From assembly GCA_037071015.1 (NCBI GenBank), contig JBAMOY010000001.1, forward strand, positions 1,139,483 to 1,203,482: 64,000 nucleotides of DNA. Reading direction: 5' to 3'. The notes below the pieces were generated by a model that saw nothing but the letters and a program-made list of their open reading frames with translations, ran no database searches and had not been told where the DNA came from. Position 1 is the stretch's first letter; each line of letters opens with the position of its first letter. Shown here piece by piece: positions 8,609 through 17,383 of the stretch. The translations under genes were made by a program, and so were the position numbers. Source of the DNA: JBAMOY01 sp037071015. Its GTDB lineage: Bacteria; Bacillota_I; Bacilli_A; RF39; UBA660.

Positions 8609-9796
8609 TTGTATCGTAAAACTTATATTGAAATAAATTTGGATGATTTAGCTAGTAATGTCAATAATATAATTAATACATACCATGATTATAATTATTA
8701 TTTTGGTGTTGTAAAAGGAAATGCTTACGGGCATGGTGAATACATTGTTAATACTTTGATAGATAGTGGTATTAACTATTTAGCAGTATCCTCACTAGAA
8801 GAAGCAATTAAGATTAGAAACTTTAATCAAGATATACCAATTTTGTGTTTAGAACCAATCGATTTAGAATTTATAGATGAAGTTATAAAGTACAATGTTA
8901 CTTTAACTGTTCATGATTTAGAGTATTTTAGCAATTTAAATGTTATTGAATTAGATAAAATTGTAAAATTCCATATAAAAATTGATTCAGGGATGCATCG
9001 TTTAGGGATTGATAATAAGAATGATTTGGAAAAAATAGTAACTTTGGCACAAAAAAATATATGTCTAGAGTTAGAAGGAATTTACACTCATTTAGCAACA
9101 TTAGGACGAAGTGATAAATATTGGGATCTTCAAGTTAATAATTTTGTTGATATTACTTCAGTAATTAATTTAAGTGATATTAAAATTGTTCATATAAGTA
9201 GTAGTTCATCATTAGAAAATCATCCTAAAATACCTTTTTGTAATGGAGTAAGATTAGGAATTATGATGTATGGTTTTTCCTCTATACCTGTATTTACGAA
9301 TAATTGGAAAAGTAAGTTACGCCAATTTAAAGCCCTTTATCGAATTAAAAAATATCATATTAGCAAAACTTACGAAAGATCTTCTATAATTTTAAAACCA
9401 TGTTTTTCTTTGTATAGTTCAGTTATGCAAATAAAAAAATTAAAAAAAGGAGATTTCGTTGGTTATGGAGCTACTTATATAGCAGAACAAGATGTTTCAG
9501 TGGCGGTTGTGCCAGTCGGATATGCTGATGGCATTAATAAAAAGAGTAAGGGACGACAGGTTATAATTAGAAATAAATCATATCCAATTATTGGCACTAT
9601 CAGCATGGGGATGATGTCAGTTAAAGTTGACAATAGTATTCAAGTTGGCGATTTAGTTACAATTATTAATCCCAAAAATATTCGTAATTCGGCGAGTTAT
9701 ATAGGGACCAATGTTTATGAATTGTTAACGAATTTTAGCCCATTAATTCCAAGAGTATACATTAAAAATAAAGAGGTGATTCACATTGAAGAATAA
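8609..9796 (+). CDS. alr: alanine racemase-family PLP enzyme
   Basis: 395 residues from a TTG start with GAGGTGA 8 nt upstream. PLP lysine in VVKGNAYGHG (near residue 36), KIDSGMHRLGI, the Arg region near HISSSSS, and the catalytic-Tyr region FVGYGATYIAEQ. GTISMGMM replaces the usual TVTMD-type motif and the protein is slightly long. The family makes D-Ala from L-Ala for peptidoglycan. The next gene overlaps by 11 bp and is an ATP-grasp enzyme, so the D-amino acid may feed it. Activity on another amino acid cannot be excluded. Confidence 0.85.
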   Translation: MYRKTYIEINLDDLASNVNNIINTYHDYNYYFGVVKGNAYGHGEYIVNTLIDSGINYLAVSSLEEAIKIRNFNQDIPILCLEPIDLEFIDEVIKYNVTLTVHDLEYFSNLNVIELDKIVKFHIKIDSGMHRLGIDNKNDLEKIVTLAQKNICLELEGIYTHLATLGRSDKYWDLQVNNFVDITSVINLSDIKIVHISSSSSLENHPKIPFCNGVRLGIMMYGFSSIPVFTNNWKSKLRQFKALYRIKKYHISKTYERSSIILKPCFSLYSSVMQIKKLKKGDFVGYGATYIAEQDVSVAVVPVGYADGINKKSKGRQVIIRNKSYPIIGTISMGMMSVKVDNSIQVGDLVTIINPKNIRNSASYIGTNVYELLTNFSPLIPRVYIKNKEVIHIEE

Positions 9797-11009
9797 GCTA
9801 GATTTTGATTTAGTAATTCTAGGGACAGACATTAACGCCTATTATATGGCTAGATGCTATCATGAAAAATATCATCGCCAAGCTCATTTAATTGGAAAAG
9901 AGCCTATGAATTTTACGCGATTTAGTAATATCGTTACTATTGAATATGATCATGATTTATGGACAAAAGATGCTTTTCTAAAGAGATTAAAAGATTATGC
10001 TCAAAATCATGAAGAAAAACCTTTAATGTTGGTAGCATCTAATGATTTCTATGTTCGCTTAATAGCAGAAAATAAGCGGATTTTAAGTAAATATTACCAA
10101 TTTAATTATCCTAAGTTGAGTATTGTTAATAATGTTTTGTTAAAAGATCAGTTTTACGAGGCCTATCGTAGTTCTAATTTAGATATGCCTAAGACTTTTA
10201 TATATTCATGCCAGGAAAAAAATAAATTACCTAAAGATTTACTTTATCCTTTGATATTAAAACCAGGTAATGGTGTTAGTTATTATCACCACAAATTTGA
10301 ACATCAACATAAAGTATATAAAATAAAAGATTTATCGGAATTAAAAACTATCATAAAAAGAATTGAAAAATCCGGTTATCGCGATAATTTAATTATTCAG
10401 GAATTTATTCCTGGAGATGATTCCAATTTGTTTGATGCTATTTTCTATTGTAATAGCAAAGGTAAAGCAGAATTAGCCACCTTTGCTCAGATTGGATTGC
10501 AAGAACATACACCAACCGGAATTGGTAACTGTACAGTATTAGTAAATGGTTATAGTGAATATGGCAACATAGATGTAACGGTTGAACAATTAAAAAAATT
10601 TTTAGAGAAAATAAAATATACAGGTTTTGCGGAGTTTGATTTAAAATATGATCCCCGAGATCATAAGTATAAAGTATTAGAGATAAATCCTCGTCAAGCT
10701 CGGAGTAGTTATTACTTGACAGCTTTAGGTCACAATTTAATTGAATATTTAGCTGAGGATTTATTTTGTAATAAGGAAAGAAAATTTAAATTACTTAAAG
10801 AAAAAATCGTTTTAAGCTTTGTACCAATGACAATAATCAAAAAATATGTACAAAATCCATTATTAAAGACAGAAATTTTATACTTATATCAACAAAAAAA
10901 ATATGTTGATCCACTTAAATATAAAGGCGATAAAAATATTAAAAGAAAATTATATTTAGTATTCCGTAAATATAATTATATGAGAAAATATAAAAATAAT
11001 ATATGGTAG
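9786..11009 (+). CDS. ATP-grasp ligase, D-aspartate-ligase-like
   Basis: 407 residues from a TTG start with GAGGTGATT upstream; it overlaps the end of alr. N-terminal preATP-grasp domain (VILGTDINAYYMAR), ATP-grasp core LYPLILKPGNG near residue 157 and IIQEFIPGDDSN, and metal-binding FAEFDLKYDP with VLEINPRQARSS. Size and motif layout resemble the enzymes that add D-Asp to the lysine of peptidoglycan precursors (Asl type). Coupling to a racemase gene supports a cell-wall role. Other amino-acid ligases share the fold, so the substrate is inference. Confidence 0.6.
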   Translation: MKNKLDFDLVILGTDINAYYMARCYHEKYHRQAHLIGKEPMNFTRFSNIVTIEYDHDLWTKDAFLKRLKDYAQNHEEKPLMLVASNDFYVRLIAENKRILSKYYQFNYPKLSIVNNVLLKDQFYEAYRSSNLDMPKTFIYSCQEKNKLPKDLLYPLILKPGNGVSYYHHKFEHQHKVYKIKDLSELKTIIKRIEKSGYRDNLIIQEFIPGDDSNLFDAIFYCNSKGKAELATFAQIGLQEHTPTGIGNCTVLVNGYSEYGNIDVTVEQLKKFLEKIKYTGFAEFDLKYDPRDHKYKVLEINPRQARSSYYLTALGHNLIEYLAEDLFCNKERKFKLLKEKIVLSFVPMTIIKKYVQNPLLKTEILYLYQQKKYVDPLKYKGDKNIKRKLYLVFRKYNYMRKYKNNIW

Positions 11010-11016
11010 GTGAAAT

Positions 11017-11463
11017 ATGAAGATTGGAATTGCCAATGATCATCATGGATATAAATTAAAATGCAAATTAAGAGATTATCTAGAAAAGAAAAATTATCAA
11101 GTTATCGACTATGGTTCAGATAATGAGGAAACTGTTGATTACCCGGATTATGCTTTTAAAATTGGCAGAGGGGTAGCACACAAACAGATTGATTATGGTA
11201 TTTTAATTTGTGGGTCAGGGATTGGAATGAGTATTGCTTGTAATAAAGTAGCTGGAGCTAGATGCGCTAAAGTTAATAATAAGAAAGAAGCATATTTGAC
11301 TAGAAATGATAATAATGCAAATGTTATAGCTATCAGCGAGCAGTTATCATTTATGCAAGCTAAAAAAATTATTTGTACTTTTATCAATACTAAATATTCT
11401 AATTTAGAGCGTCATAATCGCCGTTTACAAAAAATAGATAGTTATAAAACAAATGAGTATTAA
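11017..11463 (+). CDS. rpiB: ribose-5-phosphate isomerase B family sugar-phosphate isomerase
   Basis: 148 residues, normal for RpiB/LacAB. Motifs: IANDHHGYKLK at the N-terminus, VDYPDYA, and ILICGSGIGMSIACNKVAGARCA with the catalytic Cys near residue 66. It interconverts ribose-5-P and ribulose-5-P, or a related sugar phosphate. It starts 7 nt after the ATP-grasp gene with AGGTGA, so it belongs to the same operon. Confidence 0.88.
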   Translation: MKIGIANDHHGYKLKCKLRDYLEKKNYQVIDYGSDNEETVDYPDYAFKIGRGVAHKQIDYGILICGSGIGMSIACNKVAGARCAKVNNKKEAYLTRNDNNANVIAISEQLSFMQAKKIICTFINTKYSNLERHNRRLQKIDSYKTNEY

Positions 11464-11653
11464 AGCAATAATTTACTGTGTTGTTGTTCCATTAATCATT
11501 TGGATTTTGGAAAGTATTGATATCAATAAAATTTTTAAAAAGAATCGCCCTGTGCAAGCCACTTTATTTTACCTAGTAATATGTCTTTGTCTATCCTATT
11601 TAGTAGTAAATTTCTTTTATGATTTTTTTCTTAACAGTAGAGTTATAGTATAA
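11453..11653 (+). CDS. DUF1146 (YwzB-like) small membrane protein
   Basis: 66 residues with two membrane helices (about residues 5-20 and 35-56) around a basic loop DINKIFKKNRP. It overlaps rpiB by 11 bp. Size, topology and position directly before spoIID match B. subtilis YwzB. Function unknown. Confidence 0.65.
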   Translation: MSIKAIIYCVVVPLIIWILESIDINKIFKKNRPVQATLFYLVICLCLSYLVVNFFYDFFLNSRVIV

Positions 11654-11690
11654 AATCGACATAATATGTATAAAATATTCTATAAAATAG

Positions 11691-11722
11691 AGAATAATAT
11701 AATATGATATTATTCTTTTTTT
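11691..11722 (+). terminator. operon terminator with TATAAT across the loop, before spoIID
   Basis: Perfect 10-bp stem AGAATAATAT/ATATTATTCT with loop AATATG and T7. TATAAT at 11698-11703 runs into the loop. The spoIID RBS (GGAGG) follows 4 nt after the T-run. Confidence 0.75.
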
Positions 11723-11733
11723 ATGGAGGATCT

Positions 11734-12648
11734 ATGAAAAAAATCTTTTTGGTGACTTTTTTGATTATATTTATACCATATATCATTGTTACACTTTTTG
11801 TTGCTAATAATGATATTAAATTTCAATTTGTAAGCAATAATACTATAAGAGTTAAACGCGAAAGTAAGAATAGTATCGAAACTGTCCCTTTTGAGGAATA
11901 TATTGTTGGTGTTGTAGCCGCCGAAATGCCTGTATCATTTGAATTAGAGGCTTTAAAAGCTCAAGCGGTAGCCGCTAGAACCTACGCTTTAAAAAAAATG
12001 GAGCGAAACACAGAACAAGAATATGATATTATCGATACTGTGGCTAATCAAGTATATTATGACAATGACGAATTAAAAGCTAAATGGCAAGACGATTATA
12101 CAGAAAAAATTAACAAAGTAAAACAAGCAATTTTGGCTACACGTGGCGAATATATGGTTTATGGGAATGAGATTATTGATGCCTTCTTTTTTTCGACTAG
12201 TGTTGGAAAAACAGAGAATAGTGAAGAGGTTTTTTCCGCCAAACTACCTTATCTTAGAAGTGTTGAATCAAGTTGGGATGAGGAAGTTTCACCAGTTTTT
12301 AATGACCAAGCTACTTTTTCTTTAGACGAGTTCTATAGTTTATTAGGAATTAATTATAATGATAAAGTCACAGTTGAAATAACTAAAACTACTAGCACTG
12401 GACGAATTAAAGAATTAAAGATAAATGATAAAAAAATGACCGGTAGTGATGTTTATCAAAAATTAGGATTAAGATCTACCTTTTTCACTATTTCTCAAAA
12501 CAATAAACAAATTACAGTTAATACTAAAGGTTATGGTCATGGGGTGGGCATGAGTCAATATGGCGCTAATGGTATGGCAAAAAATGGTTATGATTATCAA
12601 AAAATTTTAAAGCATTATTATCAAGGTATTGAAATAAAAAAAATTTAA
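11734..12648 (+). CDS. spoIID: stage II sporulation protein D (SpoIID)
   Basis: 304 residues from the ATG at 11734, which has ATGGAGG 7 nt upstream. An in-frame ATG at 11704 lies inside the terminator hairpin and is rejected. N-terminal membrane anchor (residues 3-22), then the SpoIID core VAAEMPVSFELEALKAQAVAARTYAL and the C-terminal GYGHGVGMSQYGANGMA. It is a lytic transglycosylase that trims peptidoglycan during engulfment with SpoIIP and SpoIIM. Order with spoIIQ-spoIIID-mbl is as in B. subtilis. Confidence 0.95.
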   Translation: MKKIFLVTFLIIFIPYIIVTLFVANNDIKFQFVSNNTIRVKRESKNSIETVPFEEYIVGVVAAEMPVSFELEALKAQAVAARTYALKKMERNTEQEYDIIDTVANQVYYDNDELKAKWQDDYTEKINKVKQAILATRGEYMVYGNEIIDAFFFSTSVGKTENSEEVFSAKLPYLRSVESSWDEEVSPVFNDQATFSLDEFYSLLGINYNDKVTVEITKTTSTGRIKELKINDKKMTGSDVYQKLGLRSTFFTISQNNKQITVNTKGYGHGVGMSQYGANGMAKNGYDYQKILKHYYQGIEIKKI

Positions 12649-12655
12649 AAATCGA

Positions 12656-12691
12656 GTATAAAAGAAAATATATTGTTCACACTCTTAATAG
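12656..12691 (+). promoter_or_regulatory. candidate forespore promoter of spoIIQ
   Basis: GTATA (12656-12660), 25 nt, TAATAG (12686-12691), with CAC at 12678. Same spacing and order as the element before spoIIR. Confidence 0.4.
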
Positions 12692-12701
12692 AGGTGAAAT
12701 T

Positions 12702-13334
12702 ATGACAAAAAGAAAATTAAAAAAACAAGTTGTATATAGTATTTATGCAGTAGCGTTAGTTTCTTTATTTGGAGCTTTATATTTTATTGAAAAAAGTACA
12801 AGCCCTTATAACTTAAATGCTGCTGATGATATCAGATATGTAAGTAAAACCATTTTTGATAAAGATATACCTGTCGTAAGTACAGAAAAAACAATTGTTC
12901 GTCCATATGTTGATAATGAAATTAAAGTGGTTAAAGCTTTTTATGATTACCAAGCTGATGCTAAAGAACAGGAAAAATCTTTAATATTAAGTGAAAACAC
13001 TTACATTCAAAGTAGTGGTGCATCTTATGGTGGAAAAGAAAATTTTGAAGTAGTTGCTATTTTAGATGGAACTGTTACTGACGTTAAGGAAGATAATTTA
13101 CTTGGCAAAATTATCGAAATAAGTCATGGCAATGAAGTAATAAGTGTTTATCAAAGTTTATCAGATGTAAAAGTAAAAAAAGATGATAAAATAACTCAAG
13201 GTCAAGTAATTGGTACAAGTGGAACTGCTAATATTGATAAAGATCTAGGCAATCATTTATACTTTGAATTAATTGTTAAAGGTTCAAATGTTAATCCAGA
13301 AGAATACTATGACAAAAAGATAAATGAATTATAG
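12702..13334 (+). CDS. spoIIQ: SpoIIQ-type degenerate M23 (LytM) sporulation protein
   Basis: 210 residues: one N-terminal membrane helix (residues 10-27) and a LytM-like domain (about residues 100-200). The HxH zinc motif reads HLYFE instead of HLHFE and the first His ligand is replaced around SYGGK, so the enzyme is probably inactive. This is known for B. subtilis SpoIIQ, which instead docks to SpoIIIAH to join forespore and mother cell. Position after spoIID supports the call. Confidence 0.85.
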   Translation: MTKRKLKKQVVYSIYAVALVSLFGALYFIEKSTSPYNLNAADDIRYVSKTIFDKDIPVVSTEKTIVRPYVDNEIKVVKAFYDYQADAKEQEKSLILSENTYIQSSGASYGGKENFEVVAILDGTVTDVKEDNLLGKIIEISHGNEVISVYQSLSDVKVKKDDKITQGQVIGTSGTANIDKDLGNHLYFELIVKGSNVNPEEYYDKKINEL

Positions 13335-13350
13335 GGCAGTAGCCCTTTTT
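13333..13350 (+). terminator. spoIIQ terminator
   Basis: AGGGC, AGTA loop, GCCCT, then T5. Confidence 0.75.
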
Positions 13351-13360
13351 AGGTATAAAA

Positions 13361-13390
13361 CCTCATAAGATTTATATAATTTAATGAGGG
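13361..13390 (+). promoter_or_regulatory. spoIIID promoter region: TATAAT in a loop between RBS-pairing arms
   Basis: CCTCAT (13361-13366) pairs with ATGAGG (13384-13389), which is the RBS of spoIIID. TATAAT (13375-13380) lies in the loop. No T-run follows. It repeats the -10-in-loop pattern seen before mntP and spoIID. Confidence 0.45.
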
Positions 13391-13398
13391 GTGTAACC

Positions 13399-13650
13399 AT
13401 GGGTGTATTTATTCAAAATCGCGTTATTGATGAGGCCGATTATATTATAAAAACAGAAAATACTATTCGGCAAATAGCGCAAATTTTTAAAGTTAGCAAG
13501 AGTACTGTTCATAAAGACTTACATGAAAGATTGCTAAATATAGATAAAGATAGATATGACAAAGTTGTAAAAATATTGGAATATCATACTAATATTCGTC
13601 ATTTACGTGGTGGTGAATCAACGAAAAAAAAGTATGCAAAAAACAGTTAA
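13399..13650 (+). CDS. spoIIID: sporulation transcription regulator SpoIIID
   Basis: 83 residues from MGVFIQNRV, with GAGGGGTG 6 nt upstream; the in-frame ATG at 13384 is part of that RBS and is rejected. Helix-turn-helix TENTIRQIAQIFKVSKSTVHKDL, then HTNIRHLRGGESTKKKY, the family's signature tail. In B. subtilis it is a mother-cell DNA-binding protein that activates sigK and represses part of the sigma-E regulon. Confidence 0.95.
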   Translation: MGVFIQNRVIDEADYIIKTENTIRQIAQIFKVSKSTVHKDLHERLLNIDKDRYDKVVKILEYHTNIRHLRGGESTKKKYAKNS

Positions 13651-13718
13651 GAAATAATCAAAATATGGCAATATATGGTATAATAGTTACGAATTGACTA
13701 AAGAAATGAGAGTGAGTT

Positions 13719-14717
13719 ATGTTTGCAAAAGATATAGGAATAGATTTAGGAACAGCTAATGTATTAATTTATATTAAAGGACAGGGTATTGTTTTAAATG
13801 AGCCTAGTGTGGTTGCTATCGATGCTGACAGTAAAAAACCGTTAGCAGTTGGAAGCGAAGCTAGAGATATGCTTGGTCGCACACCTGGGAAAGTAGTAGC
13901 TATTAGGCCAATGAAAGATGGTGTCATTGCTGATTTTGAAATAACGGAAGTTATGTTAAATCATTTTATACGTAAGGTAAATGGAAAAAGCTTTTTTTCA
14001 CGCCCACGCATTTTAATTTGTTGTCCTTCTAATATTACACAGGTGGAAAAAAATGCAATCAAGGAAGCTGCTGAAAGAACAGGCGCTAGAAAAGTATTTT
14101 TAGAGGAAGAACCTAAAGTAGCTGCAGTTGGAGCCGGCATGGATATCTCTAAACCAAGTGGTAATATGGTAATCGATGTTGGTGGTGGAACAACTGATAT
14201 AGCAATTTTGTCACTTGGAGGTATTGTTACAAGTGAATCCATTAAAGTAGCTGGTAATGCTTTTGACAATGATATTCAAAAATATATTAAAGATAAATAT
14301 AAACTTTTGGTTGGTGATCGTACAGCCGAAGATATTAAAATGACAATTGGTACAGTATATCCGGATTCTAAAAAAGAAAAAATGGAAGTTAGAGGCCGCG
14401 ATTTAGTAACTGGATTGCCACATTCGATAACTTTATGTTCTGGCGAAGTAGAAGAAGCTTTAAGAGAAAGTGTTTATGTTATTATTCATGCAGCCAAATC
14501 AGTATTAGAACAAACACCACCAGAATTATCAGCAGATATTATTGACAAAGGTATTGTCATAACTGGCGGCGGAGCTTTAATTGATGGATTCGATAAATTA
14601 TTAACTCATGAATTAAAAGTGCCTGTATTTATTGCGGAAAGTCCTTTAACCTGTGTCGCTGAAGGCACAGGAATAATGTTAGATAATATTCAACTATTAA
14701 ATTCAAAAAACCATTAA
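13719..14717 (+). CDS. mbl: rod-shape protein Mbl (MreB-like actin)
   Basis: 332 residues. Starts MFAKDIGIDLGTANVLIYIKG, very close to B. subtilis Mbl. Nucleotide-binding motifs: DIGIDLGTAN (phosphate 1), VIDVGGGTTDIAI (phosphate 2), ITGGGALIDGFD (adenosine). It forms membrane-bound filaments that guide peptidoglycan insertion along the side wall. Its position after spoIIID also fits Mbl rather than MreB. Confidence 0.93.
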   Translation: MFAKDIGIDLGTANVLIYIKGQGIVLNEPSVVAIDADSKKPLAVGSEARDMLGRTPGKVVAIRPMKDGVIADFEITEVMLNHFIRKVNGKSFFSRPRILICCPSNITQVEKNAIKEAAERTGARKVFLEEEPKVAAVGAGMDISKPSGNMVIDVGGGTTDIAILSLGGIVTSESIKVAGNAFDNDIQKYIKDKYKLLVGDRTAEDIKMTIGTVYPDSKKEKMEVRGRDLVTGLPHSITLCSGEVEEALRESVYVIIHAAKSVLEQTPPELSADIIDKGIVITGGGALIDGFDKLLTHELKVPVFIAESPLTCVAEGTGIMLDNIQLLNSKNH

Positions 14718-14728
14718 GGTTTTTTTTT
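14705..14728 (+). terminator. mbl terminator
   Basis: AAAAAACC pairs with GGTTTTTT around the stop codon, followed by T. Confidence 0.75.
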
Positions 14729-14765
14729 ATAAGTAATTATGTTATAATATTTTTGAGGTGTTACA

Positions 14766-15845
14766 ATGACTAAAGAAGTCCTAATTAATATAATATTGAT
14801 GGTGTCTGTTACTTTTTTTATATCAGCAATGTTAATGCCATTTATAAAGAATCTAGCTAATCAAATTGGTGCTGTCGATGTACCTCGTACTCGTCATATT
14901 CATAAAAAAATTATGCCTAAATTAGGAGGACTCGGTATTTTTATCAGTTTCCTAATTGGTTATATGGTGTTTGGTGAACCCAGCAGTCGAATGAACGCAA
15001 TTTTAATTGGAAGTTTTATTATTATTATAACAGGTGTTATTGATGATATAAAAGAATTACGACCTCTACATAAATTTTTAGGGCAAGTTAGCGCCGCATC
15101 TATTATTGTTTTTTATGGTCAAATTTTACTTAAAGATGTCAGTGCTTTTGGCCTATATATTGATTTTGGTATTTTTGCTTATCCAATCACATTATTTTTT
15201 ATTCTAGGATGTATTAATTGTATGAATTTGATTGATGGTCTTGATGGGTTAATGGGTGGAATTAGTTCAATATATTTTCTTACTATCGGGATCATTGCTA
15301 GTATTCAAGGTAAATTTGGTTTAGATTTTGTTTTAACTTTTATTATGTTAGGTTCAACTTTAGGCTTTTTAGTTCATAATTTTAATCCAGCTAAAATATT
15401 TGCTGGCGACTCGGGATCTATGTTTGAAGGCTTTATAATAGCAGTTATATCGCTTTTAGGTTTCAAAAATGTTATGATGAGCTCGCTAATAATTCCTCTT
15501 TTGATTTTAGCTATTCCAATCTTAGATACATTATTTGCTATTATTAGAAGATCTTTAAAAGGGGAAAGCATATCTAAGGCTGATAAATTTCATATTCATC
15601 ATCAACTTTTAAATCGTAATTTTTCTCAACGAGCCACAGTCTTAATTATATATTTTATTAATTTATTATTTGCTTTTGCCTCAATTGTATATGTATTAAA
15701 AGATCAACTATTAGGCTATATAATATATGGAATATTATTAGTTATTATTATTTTATTTGTTGCTAAGACTAACGTTGTATTTGATCATGAGCAGATACAA
15801 ATGAATTTAAAAAATAAACTAAATATTTTTAAAAGGAAAAAATAA
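14766..15845 (+). CDS. undecaprenyl-phosphate sugar-1-phosphate transferase (TagO/WecA/MraY family)
   Basis: 359 residues, about ten membrane helices. Motifs: DVPRTRHIHKKIMPKLGG near residue 38, GVIDDIKELRPLHKF with the DD pair, CINCMNLIDGLDGLMGG, FAGDSGSMFEG, and the HIHHQLLNR HIHH loop that is typical of the GlcNAc-1-P transferases TagO/WecA rather than MraY. It starts wall teichoic acid or other polymers on undecaprenyl phosphate. RBS GAGGTG; TATAAT 18 nt upstream. Confidence 0.88.
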   Translation: MTKEVLINIILMVSVTFFISAMLMPFIKNLANQIGAVDVPRTRHIHKKIMPKLGGLGIFISFLIGYMVFGEPSSRMNAILIGSFIIIITGVIDDIKELRPLHKFLGQVSAASIIVFYGQILLKDVSAFGLYIDFGIFAYPITLFFILGCINCMNLIDGLDGLMGGISSIYFLTIGIIASIQGKFGLDFVLTFIMLGSTLGFLVHNFNPAKIFAGDSGSMFEGFIIAVISLLGFKNVMMSSLIIPLLILAIPILDTLFAIIRRSLKGESISKADKFHIHHQLLNRNFSQRATVLIIYFINLLFAFASIVYVLKDQLLGYIIYGILLVIIILFVAKTNVVFDHEQIQMNLKNKLNIFKRKK

Positions 15846-15858
15846 TTTTCCTTTTTTT
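15832..15858 (+). terminator. terminator after the TagO/WecA-like gene
   Basis: AAAGGAAAA, AATAA loop, TTTTCCTTT and more T. Confidence 0.75.
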
Positions 15859-15902
15859 GTATAAAAATTATGATTATATAAATACTAATATTGGTGATAA
15901 AT

Positions 15903-16640
15903 ATGCTAAATGATATATTAACTACAGATTGGTTAGAAGTTGGAAATGTTTTAATGCGTGGACTATTATCACTCATAACACTTTTTTTAATCACTAAGTT
16001 ATTGGGTAAAAAGCAAGTATCGCAACTTAGTTTATTCGACTATGTTATTGGAATATCGATTGGAAATTTTGCGGCTGAAATTACTACAAGTGTCGATGTG
16101 CAAATTATGAATGGAATATTTGCCGTCCTTTTATTTGGTTTTGTTGCTTATGCGGTTTCTATATTAACTATGAAAAGTATTACTTTACGTCGCTTTTTTA
16201 TGGGTGTTCCCACTGTTATTATTCAAAATGGCAAAATTATCGAACCTAACCTAAAAAAGGTTAAATTTGATGTTAATGATTTATTAGAGGAATGTCGGAA
16301 CAATGGCTATTTTAATTTAGATGAAATAGAGTATGGTATTATGGAAGCAAATGGCAAAGTTAGTATATTAGTTAAGGGTGAAAATAAACCTTTAACGATT
16401 AAAGATATGAATTTAAAACCCGAAAAACAGAGCTTATGTGCTAATGTAATTATTGATGGCAAACTTATGCCTAAAAACTTAGATAATATGCATAAGGATA
16501 GGGAATGGCTAGATAAAGAATTAAAGGTAAAGGGTTATAAAAATTATGATGATATATTATTAGCCACATTAGATATAAATGACAAGTTAATAGTTTATGA
16601 GCGCAATTATAATAATAGAATATTAGATGTATTGGAATAG
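15903..16640 (+). CDS. DUF421 (YetF-like) membrane protein
   Basis: 245 residues from ATG 15903, which has GGTGAT 6 nt upstream; the in-frame TTG at 15891 overlaps that RBS. Three N-terminal membrane helices, then the soluble DUF421 domain: RRFFMGVPTVIIQNGKI, DVNDLLEECRNNGYFNLDEIEYGIMEANG, KPLTIKDM. B. subtilis homologues (YetF, YdfS, YkjA) are sporulation-associated membrane proteins that support sensing of germinants. That role is not shown here. Confidence 0.8.
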   Translation: MLNDILTTDWLEVGNVLMRGLLSLITLFLITKLLGKKQVSQLSLFDYVIGISIGNFAAEITTSVDVQIMNGIFAVLLFGFVAYAVSILTMKSITLRRFFMGVPTVIIQNGKIIEPNLKKVKFDVNDLLEECRNNGYFNLDEIEYGIMEANGKVSILVKGENKPLTIKDMNLKPEKQSLCANVIIDGKLMPKNLDNMHKDREWLDKELKVKGYKNYDDILLATLDINDKLIVYERNYNNRILDVLE

Positions 16641-16645
16641 TAATA

Positions 16646-16695
16646 AAAAAATATGGTCTAGATAGATGATGTAACCTATTTACCATATTTTTTTA
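16646..16695. terminator. bidirectional terminator between convergent genes
   Basis: Perfect 13-bp inverted repeat AAAAAAATATGGT/ACCATATTTTTTT with a 24-nt loop, giving a T-run on both strands. It serves DUF421 (+) and the nuclease (-). Confidence 0.8.
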
Positions 16696-17281
16696 TTAAT
16701 TTTTTAGTATATTTTTTTCCTTTACTTTTAGTTATAATTCCAATAGAAGTTGCAACAATAATCAATAAGAATCCTCCTATTAGGTAAAAAATATTTTCAC
16801 TCATCGGATTATAATCGGACCAAATACCAACTTTATCTAATTTAGCAATGGTTTCATGCTCTTGTAGTAAACTTGTATACTTATAATCTCCATAGAGATA
16901 AGCGACTTCTGCTAAACCTTCTTTTATTAAGTTGTCTTGTAATAGATATCCATCAACCCAAATCCAAGCTAGATATCTATCATATTTATCCTTTTTATCA
17001 CTATTATTATCAAATTCTAATTCGATTGTTTGAGCATTATTTAAAGCATAACAAGTGTAGTTTTTAGCTTCTTTACCATATGGCTCTTCGCCTTTAGTCG
17101 GATGCTTTGTTTCTGGCGTGTCAATAGCTAAGAATCTTACCTTAATTTCTTCATCGTTTAAAATGAATTTAGCAGTATCTCCGTCAACACATGAAGATAA
17201 TTTTACTTCTGTTTTTTCTAAAGCCTGAACACTGAATATCATTCCAAAACAACAAAATAATATTAATATCAATTTTTTCAT
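16676..17281 (-). CDS. thermonuclease (staphylococcal nuclease family), membrane-tethered
   Basis: 201 residues: signal peptide (residues 1-20), SNase domain (about 25-140), and a C-terminal membrane helix (about 163-183) with a basic tail. Catalytic Arg and Glu in VRFLAIDTPETKHP, second Arg in KYDRYLAWIWVDG, Asp in CVDGDT. The family is a calcium-dependent nuclease for DNA and RNA. The tail suggests it stays on the cell surface, probably for nutrient scavenging. Confidence 0.85.
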   Translation of the reverse strand: MKKLILILFCCFGMIFSVQALEKTEVKLSSCVDGDTAKFILNDEEIKVRFLAIDTPETKHPTKGEEPYGKEAKNYTCYALNNAQTIELEFDNNSDKKDKYDRYLAWIWVDGYLLQDNLIKEGLAEVAYLYGDYKYTSLLQEHETIAKLDKVGIWSDYNPMSENIFYLIGGFLLIIVATSIGIITKSKGKKYTKKLIKKYGK

Positions 17282-17328
17282 CCTACCACCATCTATATTA
17301 TAGCATTAACTTCATAAAAAAAATATTA

Positions 17329-17357
17329 TTTACATAAATAAACTATTGTGATATAAT
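17329..17357 (+). promoter_or_regulatory. sigma-A promoter of typA
   Basis: TTTACA, exactly 17 nt, TATAAT (17352-17357), followed by AAGGAAGTG as RBS. Confidence 0.8.
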
Positions 17358-17383
17358 TACCAAGGCGAAAAAGGAAGTGTATT

